Notes: generated by a model not told the origin, from the letters alone. Positions 7,395-17,524 are shown, numbered from the stretch's first letter. The stretch is 45,107 bases of DNA from Rickettsia sp. (GCA_023269695.1 JAHFPS010000008.1:1-45107), one strand, 5' to 3'. A program made the numbers and translations.

Positions 7395-9605
7395 TCATAA
7401 ACCAAATAGATAATGTTCTAGTGTTTGCTCTACATCACCAATAGCTTTGACGTACGTTTCAGGTGTCTCCTTCGTTGTTGTCTGAGAATAGTGTGGATTA
7501 TAACAGTTAAACAACTGTGAGATGGTTGTATTGTTTGGATTGGCATTAACTATACTATTAATATCCTTGTTTACATTGTCGTTGTGTACTATAATGTTCA
7601 CTTCCATCAAACACGCTACCTTTAACTCACATTTGGGGGAGTTCTTCATACCCTCATAGAAACTGTCATATTCGGTCATAGGAGTATTTTTAAACTTAAC
7701 ATAGTATGATTTATATTTTGCTAAGTCATCATCTATTGTAAATAAGAGAGCAATTTCTTCGGGACTCTTAGCATCTTTATATATTGTTGGGTAGGTGGTA
7801 TTATTAAGAAGTTCCTTATACACTTTTTTAGCTTCGTCTATCTTGTTTAAAGAACAATACGTATTCATTATACTCATAGATATTTCTATTTTCTGTTGAA
7901 GGGTGGTTGCGTGATCTTTAGCCACGTTAAAGGTGTTTATAGCAAGCTGCTTATCCGTAGCCGTTATTTCTTTTCCGAACTCTTTTAAGGCATTATACTT
8001 TTCTATAGAAGGTGTCTTGCTTAACTTAAATGATTTTTTATAAGAGTTAACATACTCTAGACCCATTGCTTGTTCATAATATATCTCATCTGCTAACAAA
8101 TACAAAACTTCAGAATCATTAATATGTTCATACGCATTCGGAAGCTGATTAAAAATCTTATCACAGATTGCTTTTGCTTCTGCATGCTTATCATTTTTCA
8201 ATAAATAGGAAGCTAAACTTATCAAAAGTTTAGGATCATCAACGAAATTATATAGATCGGGCTGTTTTTCAATAGCCTGCTTCCAAAGTACCTTGTCAAC
8301 TCGCAGCATATTTGGGGTTTCTGAATTAAGTAGCTGAGTTATTTCATCTATCTGTTCTTGAGCAGCATTACTGACAATCGTTGTTATAGACGTAGCTGCA
8401 GCACTTGTTGTACTATCCTCAGTAGTATCTTCCAAATCACCTGCAGGTACTACAGAGCCAGCTCTATTATTTTCTGTATAGGGTATTTTCAAATAGTTAC
8501 TCTTCTCTAGTGAAGCGAGGAGCTGCTTCTGATAGGCCGCATCATTATAAGACGGAGGTGGGGCTGTAGCAACTAGAATCTCGGTGGCATTAACTACACT
8601 TTCTATTGTAGGAGACATTTTTGCTGTTAGTGCATCTATTTTAGCTTGATATTCAGCTGTAATTTCAGCTATAATTTTATCATTTTCCATTTTGTTTTTC
8701 TCTGCAAGTTCTTTTCTCTTTTTCTCTGTTTCATTATTAGATTCAACCTCACCTAATTTTGCTAGAGATGCAGCATATTTTACTTGCAGTTCTTTAACTT
8801 CTTGTTGTGCTTTTGCTATTTCCTGATTTATATGTACAGCCATATAGGTCTTAGCAGTCTTAGTAGCTTCGTTAGCCTGTGCTGTAGCACCTTTGGTGTT
8901 AAAGCTATCTACTAAATCATTATAGAATGTATACATAGCTTTTTTTGTTGTTTCATCTGTGCCTTCGTATTGGATTCTTGCCTGACAATATTTAAGAGCC
9001 TCAGATAAATCCTTTTTATTTAGATCATTTCTCGCAATATGAATGCTAGCATATAGCTTAACTACTAGCATATTGCTGCTGTCTTGCAAACCCTTCATCT
9101 CTGCAAAAGCTTCATCATATTTTTCTTGTGCAATGAATGCTTTCACTGTTGTTGTAAGATCTGTTAGCAAAGAGCTGTGTAGTGAAGAAATACTAGACAT
9201 TTTTTTTTGTTGATCTTCAGAAAATGATTTATATCGTGTATTCCACTCTCCCAGTTCTATTATAGATTTATCTCTACCAGGATTATAGTCTTTATATGCA
9301 CGTGTTAAGTGTTTAGTATGATTATCAAATTCACTTGCTCGGAAAGCAATAATTGCTTGACACTTGTTTAACTCAAAAGATAAATTATTTCTGATTTCCT
9401 TTGGAAGGTTAGAACTTCTTATCTCATTAACTAAATTCTCATATAGCTTATTATTTGTTTTATATGCCAATGAGTCGATAGGCGTACCAATTTTTTCTAT
9501 ATCACCAGTTTCTTTAAGAAGTGTAATTCTACCTTCAAGATGCTTTTGTAGCTCTGCGTTCTCTATAGGTATTTTTTTAAATAGTTTAAATTTACTTTTA
9601 GACAT
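7395..9605 (-). CDS. Large coiled-coil / helical-repeat protein with PPxY motif, function unknown
   Basis: I do not recognise a family for this 736-residue protein. It has no signal peptide or membrane segment. Residues 1-255 are helical, a strong coiled coil spans about 258-330 (QEIAKAQQEVKELQVKYAAS and on), and a low-complexity linker covers about 345-420, rich in Thr/Ser/Ala. Within the linker PPPSYND at 349-355 contains a PPxY motif (PPSY 350-353), the kind bound by eukaryotic WW domains. Residues 435-736 look like TPR-type helical repeats (LASYLLKNDKHAEAKAICDK, IMNTYCSLNKIDEAKKVYKE). The start ATG has AGAGGATATT in front of it. It is flanked by repeat blocks on both sides. A secreted host-interaction protein is an inference from the architecture. 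Confidence 0.8.
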   Translation of the reverse strand: MSKSKFKLFKKIPIENAELQKHLEGRITLLKETGDIEKIGTPIDSLAYKTNNKLYENLVNEIRSSNLPKEIRNNLSFELNKCQAIIAFRASEFDNHTKHLTRAYKDYNPGRDKSIIELGEWNTRYKSFSEDQQKKMSSISSLHSSLLTDLTTTVKAFIAQEKYDEAFAEMKGLQDSSNMLVVKLYASIHIARNDLNKKDLSEALKYCQARIQYEGTDETTKKAMYTFYNDLVDSFNTKGATAQANEATKTAKTYMAVHINQEIAKAQQEVKELQVKYAASLAKLGEVESNNETEKKRKELAEKNKMENDKIIAEITAEYQAKIDALTAKMSPTIESVVNATEILVATAPPPSYNDAAYQKQLLASLEKSNYLKIPYTENNRAGSVVPAGDLEDTTEDSTTSAAATSITTIVSNAAQEQIDEITQLLNSETPNMLRVDKVLWKQAIEKQPDLYNFVDDPKLLISLASYLLKNDKHAEAKAICDKIFNQLPNAYEHINDSEVLYLLADEIYYEQAMGLEYVNSYKKSFKLSKTPSIEKYNALKEFGKEITATDKQLAINTFNVAKDHATTLQQKIEISMSIMNTYCSLNKIDEAKKVYKELLNNTTYPTIYKDAKSPEEIALLFTIDDDLAKYKSYYVKFKNTPMTEYDSFYEGMKNSPKCELKVACLMEVNIIVHNDNVNKDINSIVNANPNNTTISQLFNCYNPHYSQTTTKETPETYVKAIGDVEQTLEHYLFGL

Positions 9606-9942
9606 AATATCCTCTTATATTCATTTAATTATTAGTACCAGACTCTTGCCATAACTTTATTAATTGTAAGGTAATTTTGTTGTCAAAATTAAGCGAGAAA
9701 TCGTACTAAATACTTTATTAGCTAAAGTTCTTTGCTTAATTCTTTTCCCTAAATTTCTCTCTCATAAATTGGCTATGCAAGGACCTATACATATAATTAA
9801 GTCAGATTTACAAGAAATAATCAAGTAATATTAAGTAAATTTTTTTAATATTCACAATAATTAGTAACTTTTTTGTAACTTATGATATTTTTACAAAACC
9901 TAAAATTCTTCAAGCTAGATTGTTCAATTCTCTATAATAATG

Positions 9943-10020
9943 ATGTCATCCCTGCTTTCGCATGGATGACACAAAAATGGATTGCTTCGTTGGCTTACGC
10001 CTCCTCGCAATGACGCCTGA
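9943..10020. repeat. Degenerate B/A repeat fragments in a long intergenic region
   Basis: GATGTCATCCCTGCTTTCGC near 9943 and ATGGATTGCTTCGTTGGC with CTCCTCGCAATGACG to about 10014 are half copies of families B and A. The remainder of 9606-9940 is AT-rich with no gene or clear structure; 10020-10210 contains another family A half (10110-10130) and a D end (AGGTTAGCTATAC near 10137). Confidence 0.6.
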
Positions 10021-10212
10021 GATATCTAGAACTTATTCTAGGTATAGTATATATCAAAATTTTCTTCCACTAAGAGGAATAAGTAATTAAAATTCAATAT
10101 TTTTGTGGATTGCTTCGTCGTAAATTGTCACATTCAGGTTAGCTATACAAAGTTAAATCTATGTGTAATTTCCCATTGTATAACTCTATTTATTAACACT
10201 AATTGGTATTAG

Positions 10213-10472
10213 ACCATAGTACCCTACATTTTTTATTCTATCGTGAAAGTATAATTCGGTATGCATGTTGATTTAAGGAAAAAAGATGATCTCCAAGCGT
10301 CATTGCGAGGAGCCACTAAAGTGGCGACGAAGCAATCCAATTTATATGAAGATATTGTTTAGCATATGTTTTGGATTGCTTCGTCGTGCTTACGCACTCC
10401 TCGCAATGACGTTTGTGTCTGGTATAATTTTGCTATTTTACTATAATAATAAAAAATGTAGGGTACTATGGT
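10213..10472. mobile_element. Inverted-repeat element with 25-bp perfect ends, carrying a family A palindrome
   Basis: ACCATAGTACCCTACATTTT followed by TTATT (10213-10237) is the exact reverse complement of 10448-10472. The interior holds a family A palindrome (about 10298-10412) and the unique spacer ATCGTGAAAGTATAATTCGG. The same spacer and A copy recur in opposite orientation at 26127-26318. A TA target, as used by IS630/Tc1-type elements, is compatible but not proven. No coding capacity beyond repeat peptide. Confidence 0.6.
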
Positions 10473-10569
10473 ATTGACTCACAGCAGAAAATAAAAAATT
10501 ATAAAGAACTACAAATTTTATTGAAAATATGATATAGTTAACCAGATTAGTATTTATCCGAATAGTGTT

Positions 10570-10737
10570 TGTCATTCCCACATATGCGGGAATCTAATCG
10601 GGGCTAAAGTCATCCTGAACGGGGTGAAGGATCTGTTACGATCGTTAATTTTAGATCCTGAAATAAATTCAGGATGACTCAGAACTCCTAAAAAGCTCTG
10701 GGGTATTATAGGTTCCCGCCGCATCTAGGGATAACAT
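10570..10737. repeat. Family C nested in family B
   Basis: A B left arm (TGTCATTCCCACATATGCGG, 10570) and a decayed B right arm (TTCCCGCCGCATCTAGGGAT AACATC, to about 10737) enclose a complete C palindrome (TCATCCTGAACGGGGTGAAG to TTCAGGATGAC, about 10608-10678). A D end (TATAGTTAACCAGATTAG) lies at 10533. The gap between 10472 and gatB holds only this. Confidence 0.75.
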
Positions 10738-10784
10738 CTTTTTCATTTAAATAGAACAAATACCAAACTATAAAGAGATTTTAA

Positions 10785-12233
10785 ATGACTTATATTATCG
10801 GTAATACAGGTAAATGGCAATATGTGATAGGTGTGGAGATCCATGCCCAAATTTCTTCAAAATCCAAACTTTTCTCTGGTAGTTCTACCGAATTTGCTGC
10901 TCCTCCCAATTCACAAGTATCTTTGATTGATGCAGCAATGCCTGGAATGTTACCAATGTTAAATGAATATTGTGTCCACCAAGCAATTAAGACTGGGCTT
11001 GGGCTTAATGCAAAAATTAATCTTAATTCAAGATTTGATCGTAAAAATTACTTTTATCCTGATCTACCTCAGGGCTATCAAATCTCACAATTCTATCATC
11101 CAATTGTCCAAGATGGCTATTTGGACATAGTAACTGAACAGAGAACAACCAAAAGAATCAGAATTAATCGTGTGCATTTAGAACAAGATGCTGGTAAGTC
11201 TATCCATGATCAATCTCCTCATTATAGCTTCATTGATTTAAACCGGTCTGGTATAGGATTAATGGAAATTGTTACTGAACCAGACCTTGATTCGCCGGAA
11301 GATACCGCTGAATTTGTTCGTAAACTCAGGACTTTATTGAGGTATATAGGAAGTTGTGATGGGGATATGGAAAAAGGATCATTACGTTGCGATGCTAATG
11401 TTTCAGTCAGGCTTGCTGGGGAACCACTTGGAATAAGGTGTGAGATCAAGAATATCAATTCAATTCGTAATATTATGCGAGCGATAGAGTTTGAAGCAAA
11501 TAGGCAAGTAAATTTAATTGAAGATGGTCAGACAATAATACAGGAGACTAGATTATTTGATGCTGATACTGGGGAAACTAGGACGATGCGTCTAAAAGAA
11601 GAAGCTCATGATTATCGATATTTTCCTGATCCAGATTTATTGCCAATAGTTCTATCTGAGGAGCTAATAGAAAAATTAGCTCGAGAGCTGCCAGAACTAC
11701 CGGATGCAAAAATTCGAAGATATATAGCCGAATATAGTTTAAATGCGTATGACGCTGAGGTTTTGGTAGTTGATGAACAGGTAGCAGGTTATTTTGAGGC
11801 AGCAGTTAGCTTATGCAATCCCAAAATACTTGCTAATTGGATTATTAGTGAGTTATTTGGTCAGCTTAATAAAAATTCCATTAGCTTAAGTGAGTGTAAA
11901 ATTACCCCGAAAATGCTTGCTCAAATGGTGAAATTAATAGAAGATGGGGTGATTTCAGGGAAAATTGCTAAAGTCGTTTTCGAAACTATGTTTGAAACTG
12001 GAGAATATCCGGAAAAAATTATTAAAGAAAAGGACTTAGTGCAAGTGTCAGATCGTGATATACTAACTGCTATAATTGAAGGCATATTGTCAGAAAACCC
12101 TGACTCTGTTGCCGCCTATAGAAGCGGTAAGGATAAGTTATTTGGTTTTTTCGTTGGGCAAGTAATGAAAAAAACTGAAGGAAAAGCCAATCCTAACCTA
12201 GTGAATGATTTATTAAAAGAGAAATTACAATAA
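10785..12233 (+). CDS. gatB: Aspartyl/glutamyl-tRNA amidotransferase subunit B
   Basis: GatB is the kinase and tRNA-binding subunit of GatCAB, which converts Glu-tRNA(Gln) and Asp-tRNA(Asn) to the amides. The 482-residue length is normal. The N-terminal cradle domain shows [19 protein letters not shown], the Mg-binding [19 protein letters not shown] and [12 protein letters not shown]; the C-terminal helical and YqeY-type tail domains follow (from about 300). The start has AAGAGATTTT before ATG. gatC and gatA, usually upstream in one operon, are not in the window. The stop TAA overlaps the proposed start of tsaD, so the two are translated together. Confidence 0.96.
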   Translation: MTYIIGNTGKWQYVIGVEIHAQISSKSKLFSGSSTEFAAPPNSQVSLIDAAMPGMLPMLNEYCVHQAIKTGLGLNAKINLNSRFDRKNYFYPDLPQGYQISQFYHPIVQDGYLDIVTEQRTTKRIRINRVHLEQDAGKSIHDQSPHYSFIDLNRSGIGLMEIVTEPDLDSPEDTAEFVRKLRTLLRYIGSCDGDMEKGSLRCDANVSVRLAGEPLGIRCEIKNINSIRNIMRAIEFEANRQVNLIEDGQTIIQETRLFDADTGETRTMRLKEEAHDYRYFPDPDLLPIVLSEELIEKLARELPELPDAKIRRYIAEYSLNAYDAEVLVVDEQVAGYFEAAVSLCNPKILANWIISELFGQLNKNSISLSECKITPKMLAQMVKLIEDGVISGKIAKVVFETMFETGEYPEKIIKEKDLVQVSDRDILTAIIEGILSENPDSVAAYRSGKDKLFGFFVGQVMKKTEGKANPNLVNDLLKEKLQ

Positions 12234-13264
12234 TTAAAATATTAGGTATTGAATCAAGTTGCGATGATACTGGCGTGGCAATAGTTAGCTCAGATAAAGA
12301 AATTTTATCAAATATTGTTATTTCCCAACACCAAGAACATAAGGCTTTTCAAGGGGTGGTGCCAGAAATCGCTGCTAGATCGCATTTGCAAAATTTAGAA
12401 AAAGCAGTTAGATATGTTTTGGATGAAAGTCATCTTGAATTATCCAATATAGACGGAATAGCAGCTACTTCTGGTCCTGGCTTGATAGGTGGGGTGATAG
12501 TTGGCTCAATGTTTGGTAGAGTAGTTGCTAGCGTCTTAAAAAAGCCCTTTATTGCAGTTAACCATTTAGAGGGGCATTTACTTACTGCTAGATTAACCAA
12601 TAAGGCTGAGTATCCTTATTTATTTCTATTAGTTTCAGGGGGGCATTGCCAATTTGTTGCCGTCCAAGCGTTGGGTAAGTATAAAATTTTAGGACAAACT
12701 ATCGATGATTCGGTGGGGGAATGCTTTGATAAAGTAGCTAAAATGCTGAATTTGCCTTTTCCTGGGGGCGTAGAAATTGAGAGAAGAGCAAAATTTGGCA
12801 ATCCATCTAAGTATATTTTGCCAAAGCCCATTATTCATCAAGCTGGTTGTGATATGTCGTTTTCAGGTTTAAAGACGGCAGTACGCATATTAATATCCAA
12901 ATTACAACCTATAGGTGATCAAGAAATTAATGATATAGCCGCCAGTTTTCAATATGTTGTTGGAGAAGTCTTGTCAATAAAAATGCTTAATAGCTTTAAA
13001 ATGTATGAAGCATTTATGGGTCAGTCGGTATTACCACAGAAAACCTGCGTGCTTGCCGGTGGAGTTGCTGCTAATAGTCACTTAAGAACTATACTTAAGC
13101 ATCAAGCAGAAAAACAAGGATATGTACTTTTAGTGCCACCAGCACATTTATGTACCGATAATGCTGCTATGATTGCTTATGCTGGGCTAGAACGCCTGCA
13201 AAACAATCTTACTAACTCGTTCAATTTTTGCCCTAAAGCAAAATGGAGCTTAGAGGATTTATAG
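12233..13264 (+). CDS. tsaD: tRNA threonylcarbamoyladenosine synthase catalytic subunit TsaD, non-ATG start
   Basis: TsaD transfers the threonylcarbamoyl group to A37 of ANN-decoding tRNAs, with TsaB/TsaE. The motif [17 protein letters not shown] is encoded directly after the gatB stop, followed by the metal-binding [25 protein letters not shown], and [10 protein letters not shown] and [11 protein letters not shown]. The universal N terminus requires initiation at or before codon AAA 12236, but no ATG/GTG/TTG exists there. ATT at 12233, overlapping the gatB TAA by one base, or ATA at 12230 are the only suitable codons before an in-frame TGA at 12206. The first standard initiator, GTG 12275, would delete the SSCDD motif. 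The stop TAG (13262-13264) lies in a family D repeat end. Confidence 0.92.
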   Translation: MKILGIESSCDDTGVAIVSSDKEILSNIVISQHQEHKAFQGVVPEIAARSHLQNLEKAVRYVLDESHLELSNIDGIAATSGPGLIGGVIVGSMFGRVVASVLKKPFIAVNHLEGHLLTARLTNKAEYPYLFLLVSGGHCQFVAVQALGKYKILGQTIDDSVGECFDKVAKMLNLPFPGGVEIERRAKFGNPSKYILPKPIIHQAGCDMSFSGLKTAVRILISKLQPIGDQEINDIAASFQYVVGEVLSIKMLNSFKMYEAFMGQSVLPQKTCVLAGGVAANSHLRTILKHQAEKQGYVLLVPPAHLCTDNAAMIAYAGLERLQNNLTNSFNFCPKAKWSLEDL

Positions 13265-13534
13265 TTAACCCAACTAACATTAGACCTCCTTCGAAACTTG
13301 CTTGTGCGCAAGGGTGTGAAGGAGACACTTCACCTCGAACCGCAGCGTACTCTAATGTACATGAGGATTCGAGTACCACAGCTGTCGAAAGTTAGAAGGG
13401 GAGGGGGCTTGCAAGGTACTTTATAAAGTCGTATGTGGTCAACGTCATTGCGAGAAGACCGTAGGTCGACGAAGCAATCCATAAAAATGACCAAAAATGG
13501 ATTGCTTCGTCGACTCATGCCTCCTCGCAATGAC
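13262..13534. repeat. Family D end plus family A palindrome between tsaD and the deacetylase
   Basis: TATAGTTAACCCAACTAACA begins within the last tsaD codons. A GCTGTCGAAAGTTAGAAG end block lies at 13381, and a family A palindrome at 13443-13534. Bases 13280-13370 contain GAAACTTGCTTGTGCGCAAG and further unassigned repeat-like sequence; no gene is supported. Confidence 0.7.
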
Positions 13535-13549
13535 AGATAGGCTATCTAG

Positions 13550-13708
13550 ACACTGTTAACAAAGCTTATTTAATTGGTGAATAAAGTCTTTTTTGCTGCA
13601 AATTATAAGATTTTTTTGAAATAGGAATAACTATTCCTGCAAAAATCTTATTAATTTTCGCTAAAAAATACATTAATTCATCAATTAAATAAGCTTTGTT
13701 AACAGTGT
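13550..13708. mobile_element. 159-bp MITE-like element with CTAG duplication and an identifiable empty site
   Basis: Ends ACACTGTTAACAAAGCTTAT and its reverse complement match over more than 30 bases with one mismatch, and CTAG flanks both sides (13546-13549, 13709-13712). The interior folds into a second hairpin (ATAAGATTTTT / AAAAATCTTAT around GGAATAACTATTCC). Removing the element and one CTAG restores GCTATCTAGAACCTTAACGG, nearly the same as the uninterrupted copy at 16249-16268. This demonstrates insertion into a pre-existing family D repeat. Confidence 0.8.
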
Positions 13709-13747
13709 CTAGAACCTTAACGGGTTAGCTATATGGTATTAAAATTA

Positions 13748-14515
13748 TCAAGAATTATAATTTTTAATGAAATCAAATTTATAATTCTTCTTGCGTAATG
13801 CATTAATTAGATTTCGTAAATTTTCTTTACCATTGAAGCAATCTTGGAACATCTCATCATGCATTAATAAAATTAATTTATTAGGTAATGCAGTACCTTG
13901 TTCTGCAAATTTATTTGCTATTTCTTCTACTAGATGATCAACAGACTGTATAGGACGACCATTATTATAGTGTGCCCATTCTAAATCCCATCCATATAGG
14001 TAAAAACCATTCTTATATATGCCATCATCGTCTATCTTTTCAACCTGATCCTCCTGTTTTGAAATATACGGATCATCTCTACTTAAGTTAGGAAGACGGA
14101 ATACATCTCTTCCAGGAAGCCTAGTATCAATATGAGTACCTTTTAAACCTAGCGTATCATTATTCTTTTTAAGATCTTTAATTACTGCTGGAAGATCGTG
14201 ATAAAATTGCTGATAGTGATTATGAGCATGAGAATAACTATGATTTCCTATCTGAATAAAAGGACTCTTCTGAGCTAAGCTCACAATGTCTTTTGACCAG
14301 CTACTAGAATCGTGGTGTAATCCTACCATAAACATGGTAACAGGAATCTTCTCCTCAGTCATAACCGCAATGACATTCTCTGTTCCTCTAAGTGGACCAT
14401 CGTCTGAAGTGATATAAATAGTCTGACTTGCATAGGAATAGTCAGCATGTGATATACTTGTAATAAATAGTAACAAAAAAAGATTAAATCTTATAAAATT
14501 TTTTATAGTTCTCAT
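13748..14515 (-). CDS. Exported polysaccharide deacetylase (NodB homology domain)
   Basis: The 255-residue protein has a signal peptide (hydrophobic 10-20, probable cleavage after SHA 22-24). The NodB catalytic motifs are in order: TSDDGP at 36-41 with the metal/base aspartates, NHSYSH at 91-96 with H92 and H96 as zinc ligands, a RLPGRD motif, GWDLEW and LILLMHD with the last catalytic histidine. Carbohydrate-esterase family 4 enzymes remove N-acetyl groups from peptidoglycan, chitin or similar polymers using a divalent metal. All key residues are present, so it should be active in the periplasm or outside. The natural substrate is not evident. It is the last gene of a minus-strand block and ends 10 bases from a GGGTTAGCTATA repeat end. 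Confidence 0.88.
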   Translation of the reverse strand: MRTIKNFIRFNLFLLLFITSISHADYSYASQTIYITSDDGPLRGTENVIAVMTEEKIPVTMFMVGLHHDSSSWSKDIVSLAQKSPFIQIGNHSYSHAHNHYQQFYHDLPAVIKDLKKNNDTLGLKGTHIDTRLPGRDVFRLPNLSRDDPYISKQEDQVEKIDDDGIYKNGFYLYGWDLEWAHYNNGRPIQSVDHLVEEIANKFAEQGTALPNKLILLMHDEMFQDCFNGKENLRNLINALRKKNYKFDFIKNYNS

Positions 14516-14594
14516 ATACTTCCTTAATTAATTTGAATGTGAATTACCAGACCACTACGTGGTCTTGCAATGACTATGGTATCCTTATTTTATG

Positions 14595-15512
14595 TCATTT
14601 GGATATACTGAATTTCTTAGCGACAAATAACATCAATATAGGAGCGGATATGAAGATAGATGAATATGTACCAACTATTATGCCAAAAAACACTAATAAG
14701 CTAAAGCTATGAATAGCTTCACCGCCAAATATTACTAAAGCTAGGTTTGCTAACAAGGTTGTCAGAACTGTTAGAATGGTTCTAGACAAAGTCTCATTAA
14801 TACTCTGATTAATAATTTGTGGCATTGTTTTCTGATATGATTTTCGTAAATTTTCTCTGATTCTATCATAGATCACTACTGAATCATTAACGGAATAACC
14901 TATTATGGTAAGGATAGCAGCTATGGAAGTTAGATTAAAGTCCAACCTCATTACACTCATAAAACCTAAACTTAGTATGGCATCATGTAGCAAAGCTATC
15001 AATATACCAAGCCCAAAATACCACTCAAATCTAACCCAAGTATAAACCATTATCGCAAGAAAAGAAAGAATTAGAGCTGTTATTCCTGATTTTATCAGAT
15101 GAGAACCAACTTGTGGACCAACAAAATCTACTTTACGATATTCAAATTTATAAGGAAATTGGTTGCTTAAAGTCAACTTGATTAGCTCAATATTGTGCAT
15201 TAAAGTATCTTCACTATTACTACCAACTCGTATCGATAAATCATGTTGGTTACCAAAATTTTGTAGTACTACTTCACCAATCTTAAGGTTATTAAGTACT
15301 TCACGCATTTTGGTTAAATCAGGTTCTTGGTCAAGCCGTACTTCTATAACAATCCCACCAGCAAAATCAATACCAAAATTAAATTTATAAATCCCTATCC
15401 ACATAATGCTCACAAGGGACAAAATAATGGACATCGTATAACTTACTTTTTTAAATTTGATAAAATCAAAATTGACTTGATCAGGTAACAGTCTTAGCGG
15501 ATATAATTTCAT
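14595..15512 (-). CDS. secF: Protein translocase subunit SecF
   Basis: SecF works with SecD to use the proton gradient for late steps of Sec export. The 305-residue protein has TM1 near 27-46, the periplasmic P1 domain containing [15 protein letters not shown], and five further C-terminal membrane segments. The family signature [20 protein letters not shown] is intact. The adjacent secD or yajC gene is not in the window; upstream lies the GapR-like gene 16 bases away, so the two may be co-transcribed. Confidence 0.95.
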   Translation of the reverse strand: MKLYPLRLLPDQVNFDFIKFKKVSYTMSIILSLVSIMWIGIYKFNFGIDFAGGIVIEVRLDQEPDLTKMREVLNNLKIGEVVLQNFGNQHDLSIRVGSNSEDTLMHNIELIKLTLSNQFPYKFEYRKVDFVGPQVGSHLIKSGITALILSFLAIMVYTWVRFEWYFGLGILIALLHDAILSLGFMSVMRLDFNLTSIAAILTIIGYSVNDSVVIYDRIRENLRKSYQKTMPQIINQSINETLSRTILTVLTTLLANLALVIFGGEAIHSFSLLVFFGIIVGTYSSIFISAPILMLFVAKKFSISK

Positions 15513-15528
15513 TATTAAATTCTTTAAT

Positions 15529-15765
15529 TTATATACCTAAAGCTTGCCTGTACAATTCTAAGATTGCATCTTGTTCAGCCAACTTATTTCTATCAAGCTT
15601 TTTTAGTTTTAATACAGACTTCATAGCCTTGGTATCAAAACCACTGGAGCTAGCTGCATCAAACACATCTTTTATTGCTTCAGATAGCTCAGCTTTTTCT
15701 TGTTCAAGACCTTCTATTTGATTTATATATTGTTCTAATTGTTCTTTAGCTATCACTTCTGTCAT
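15529..15765 (-). CDS. GapR-like DUF2312 / UPF0335 DNA-binding protein
   Basis: The 78-residue product matches the DUF2312 family: an N-terminal coiled coil ([20 protein letters not shown]), the conserved [20 protein letters not shown] and [20 protein letters not shown]. Caulobacter GapR, of this family, binds overtwisted AT-rich DNA ahead of forks and polymerases as a tetramer clamp. Length and motif order fit the family exactly. A similar nucleoid role here is inferred. It sits directly upstream of secF. Confidence 0.9.
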   Translation of the reverse strand: MTEVIAKEQLEQYINQIEGLEQEKAELSEAIKDVFDAASSSGFDTKAMKSVLKLKKLDRNKLAEQDAILELYRQALGI

Positions 15766-15821
15766 AAAATTAAAGTTTTTTGTTTATCAAAAATTGTATA
15801 TGGATAATATCTGTACACCCT

Positions 15822-15920
15822 GTCATTCCCGCGTAGGCGGGAATCTAAGATACCTGCTTTCGCAAGGTTAAAACAAAAACAGGATTGCTTCGTCGGTCTT
15901 ATGACCTCCTCGCAATGACA
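15822..15920. repeat. Family B palindrome fused to a half A repeat
   Basis: TGTCATTCCCGCGTAGGCGG at about 15822 begins a B copy whose right arm is decayed, followed by ACAGGATTGCTTCGTCGG and CTCCTCGCAATGACA to 15920. A D-like end TTTAGCTATAG follows at about 15957. The sequence 15960-16045 is AT-rich without visible features. Confidence 0.7.
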
Positions 15921-16048
15921 TTTGGGAACTTACAACAATATCAAGAACCTATCCAGTTTAGCTATAGTATATACTACTTTTATTAAGCCACTAAGTAGTT
16001 TATAGATAATTTTGCTATAAATGCTAGAAAAATCTTTAAAATAGTTAT

Positions 16049-16278
16049 TATAGCTAACCCGAATAAGTTCTTGAGAGCCTAGGCGTCATTGCGAGACCAC
16101 GTAGTGGTCGTGGCAATCCATTTTTGTGTCATACCTGCGAAAGCAGGTATCTAGATTCCCGCCTACGCGGGAATGACATAGAAACTCCTGGAATGACATC
16201 TTACAATTGCTTCGCGTCGACCTACGGTCTTCCTCGCAATGACGAGAGCTATCTAGAACCTTAATAGGTTAGCCTATA
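16049..16278. repeat. Complete composite element: D ends, A palindrome, B in its loop
   Basis: The ends TATAGCTAACCC (16049-16060) and GGTTAGCCTATA (16267-16278) are near-perfect inverted repeats. Between them is a family A palindrome (16082-16243) carrying a B palindrome (about 16127-16180) in its loop. The right end supplies the TAG stop codon of the minus-strand transporter (16274-16276). This is the cleanest copy of the full D-A-B arrangement in the window. Confidence 0.8.
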
Positions 16279-17524
16279 TCCTTGAACGATCCTTATAAAA
16301 ATACAGAGCTATTAAACTTGAAATAGCACAAGCAATTATGTAATAAATAGACGAAGTGATAGTACCCGTTTTTTGTACAAGATATCCTATCACTAAAGGC
16401 GTTGTGCCACCAAAAATACTAGTTGCTATATTATAAGACAATGATAAAGCCGTATTTCTGATATTGGTTGGATAGAATTCAGCTTGTAGTGCAGGTTCAG
16501 GACCAATATAGGAGGCAGCTAAAATTGATAATACTATTTGAGATATAATTATAAAACAAAAGTCGCCAGTTTCGATTACCTGCATCAAAAATGGGGTAAC
16601 TAAAATAATTACCAGTAAATTGATCACAAAAATTTTCTTGCGACCAATTATATCCGACAAATAGCCAGAACATAAAGTAACAATGATCATAATTATATAA
16701 CAATAATTAGTTAAATTACTAACTTCATCATTGGTAAAACCACGATTTATCCTCAGAAATGACATTAGATAAATAGTTTGTAGATAAAATAATACTGAAC
16801 CTGTAGAATTGATGAAGATTGATATTATCATATCAACCCAGTATACAGAAATAACTTTTTTCAGAGGAGACTTTAATATCCCACCATTTTCCTTCATACT
16901 TTGAAAACTAGGAGTTTCACTTGTATATTTTTTTATGTAAAGTCCAGCAAATAAGATAAAGATTCCTAATAAAAATGGTATTCTCCACCCCCAATCATCA
17001 AATTGCTCCGCTGATAAAAGGTTTTGTATGCACTGCGAGATTCCTGAACCAAACAATAAACCAATACAAATACTGGACATTGATACACTACTACTAAAAC
17101 CACGATAGGCTACGCCTGTATGTTCAATAACAAATGAAATTGAGCCAGTAAGTGCTCCGCCCATTGATAAACCCTGCAGCATTCGGACTAAAATCATCAA
17201 TATAGTTGCGGTAATACCTATATCGTCATAAGTGGGTAACATACCAATTAGTGCTGTTGGCAAGGACATACAGAATATAGATGCACTTAAAGCAGTTTTT
17301 CTACCAAAGCGATCTCCGAGTATCCCAAAAAACACTCCACCTATTGGTCTCATTAGATAACCGATAGCAAATGCCAAAAAAGCATGCAATAAAGATGAGC
17401 TAGGGCTTGATCCAGGGAAGAATTTTGCACCTATTATAGGGGCAAAAAGACCAAATAGTGCGTAATCATACCATTCAAACGCATTTGCTATGCCACTTGC
17501 AAAAACCAACTTACGTTTATTCAT
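16274..17524 (-). CDS. MFS transporter, metabolite:H+ symporter (ProP-like) family
   Basis: The 416-residue protein has 12 predicted membrane segments. Family signatures are the N-terminal [33 protein letters not shown] (the MFS loop 2-3 motif), [15 protein letters not shown] and [11 protein letters not shown] in the second half. ProP-type members import proline, betaine or organic acids with protons; intracellular Rickettsiales carry several. The substrate cannot be read from sequence. Its ATG overlaps the stop of the SAM importer by ATGA, indicating translational coupling. Its stop TAG is contributed by a family D repeat. Confidence 0.9.
   Translation of the reverse strand: MNKRKLVFASGIANAFEWYDYALFGLFAPIIGAKFFPGSSPSSSLLHAFLAFAIGYLMRPIGGVFFGILGDRFGRKTALSASIFCMSLPTALIGMLPTYDDIGITATILMILVRMLQGLSMGGALTGSISFVIEHTGVAYRGFSSSVSMSSICIGLLFGSGISQCIQNLLSAEQFDDWGWRIPFLLGIFILFAGLYIKKYTSETPSFQSMKENGGILKSPLKKVISVYWVDMIISIFINSTGSVLFYLQTIYLMSFLRINRGFTNDEVSNLTNYCYIIMIIVTLCSGYLSDIIGRKKIFVINLLVIILVTPFLMQVIETGDFCFIIISQIVLSILAASYIGPEPALQAEFYPTNIRNTALSLSYNIATSIFGGTTPLVIGYLVQKTGTITSSIYYIIACAISSLIALYFYKDRSRI

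Noticed and set aside
9364-9654. 96-residue plus-strand ORF
   Set aside because: Antisense to the start of the 736-residue protein; no family features and a hydrophobic bias typical of shadow frames.
10286-10477. 63-residue ORF inside the 10.2-kb element
   Set aside because: Entirely repeat-derived (RHCEEPLKWRRSNP type peptide), inside an inverted-repeat element, with no ribosome site.
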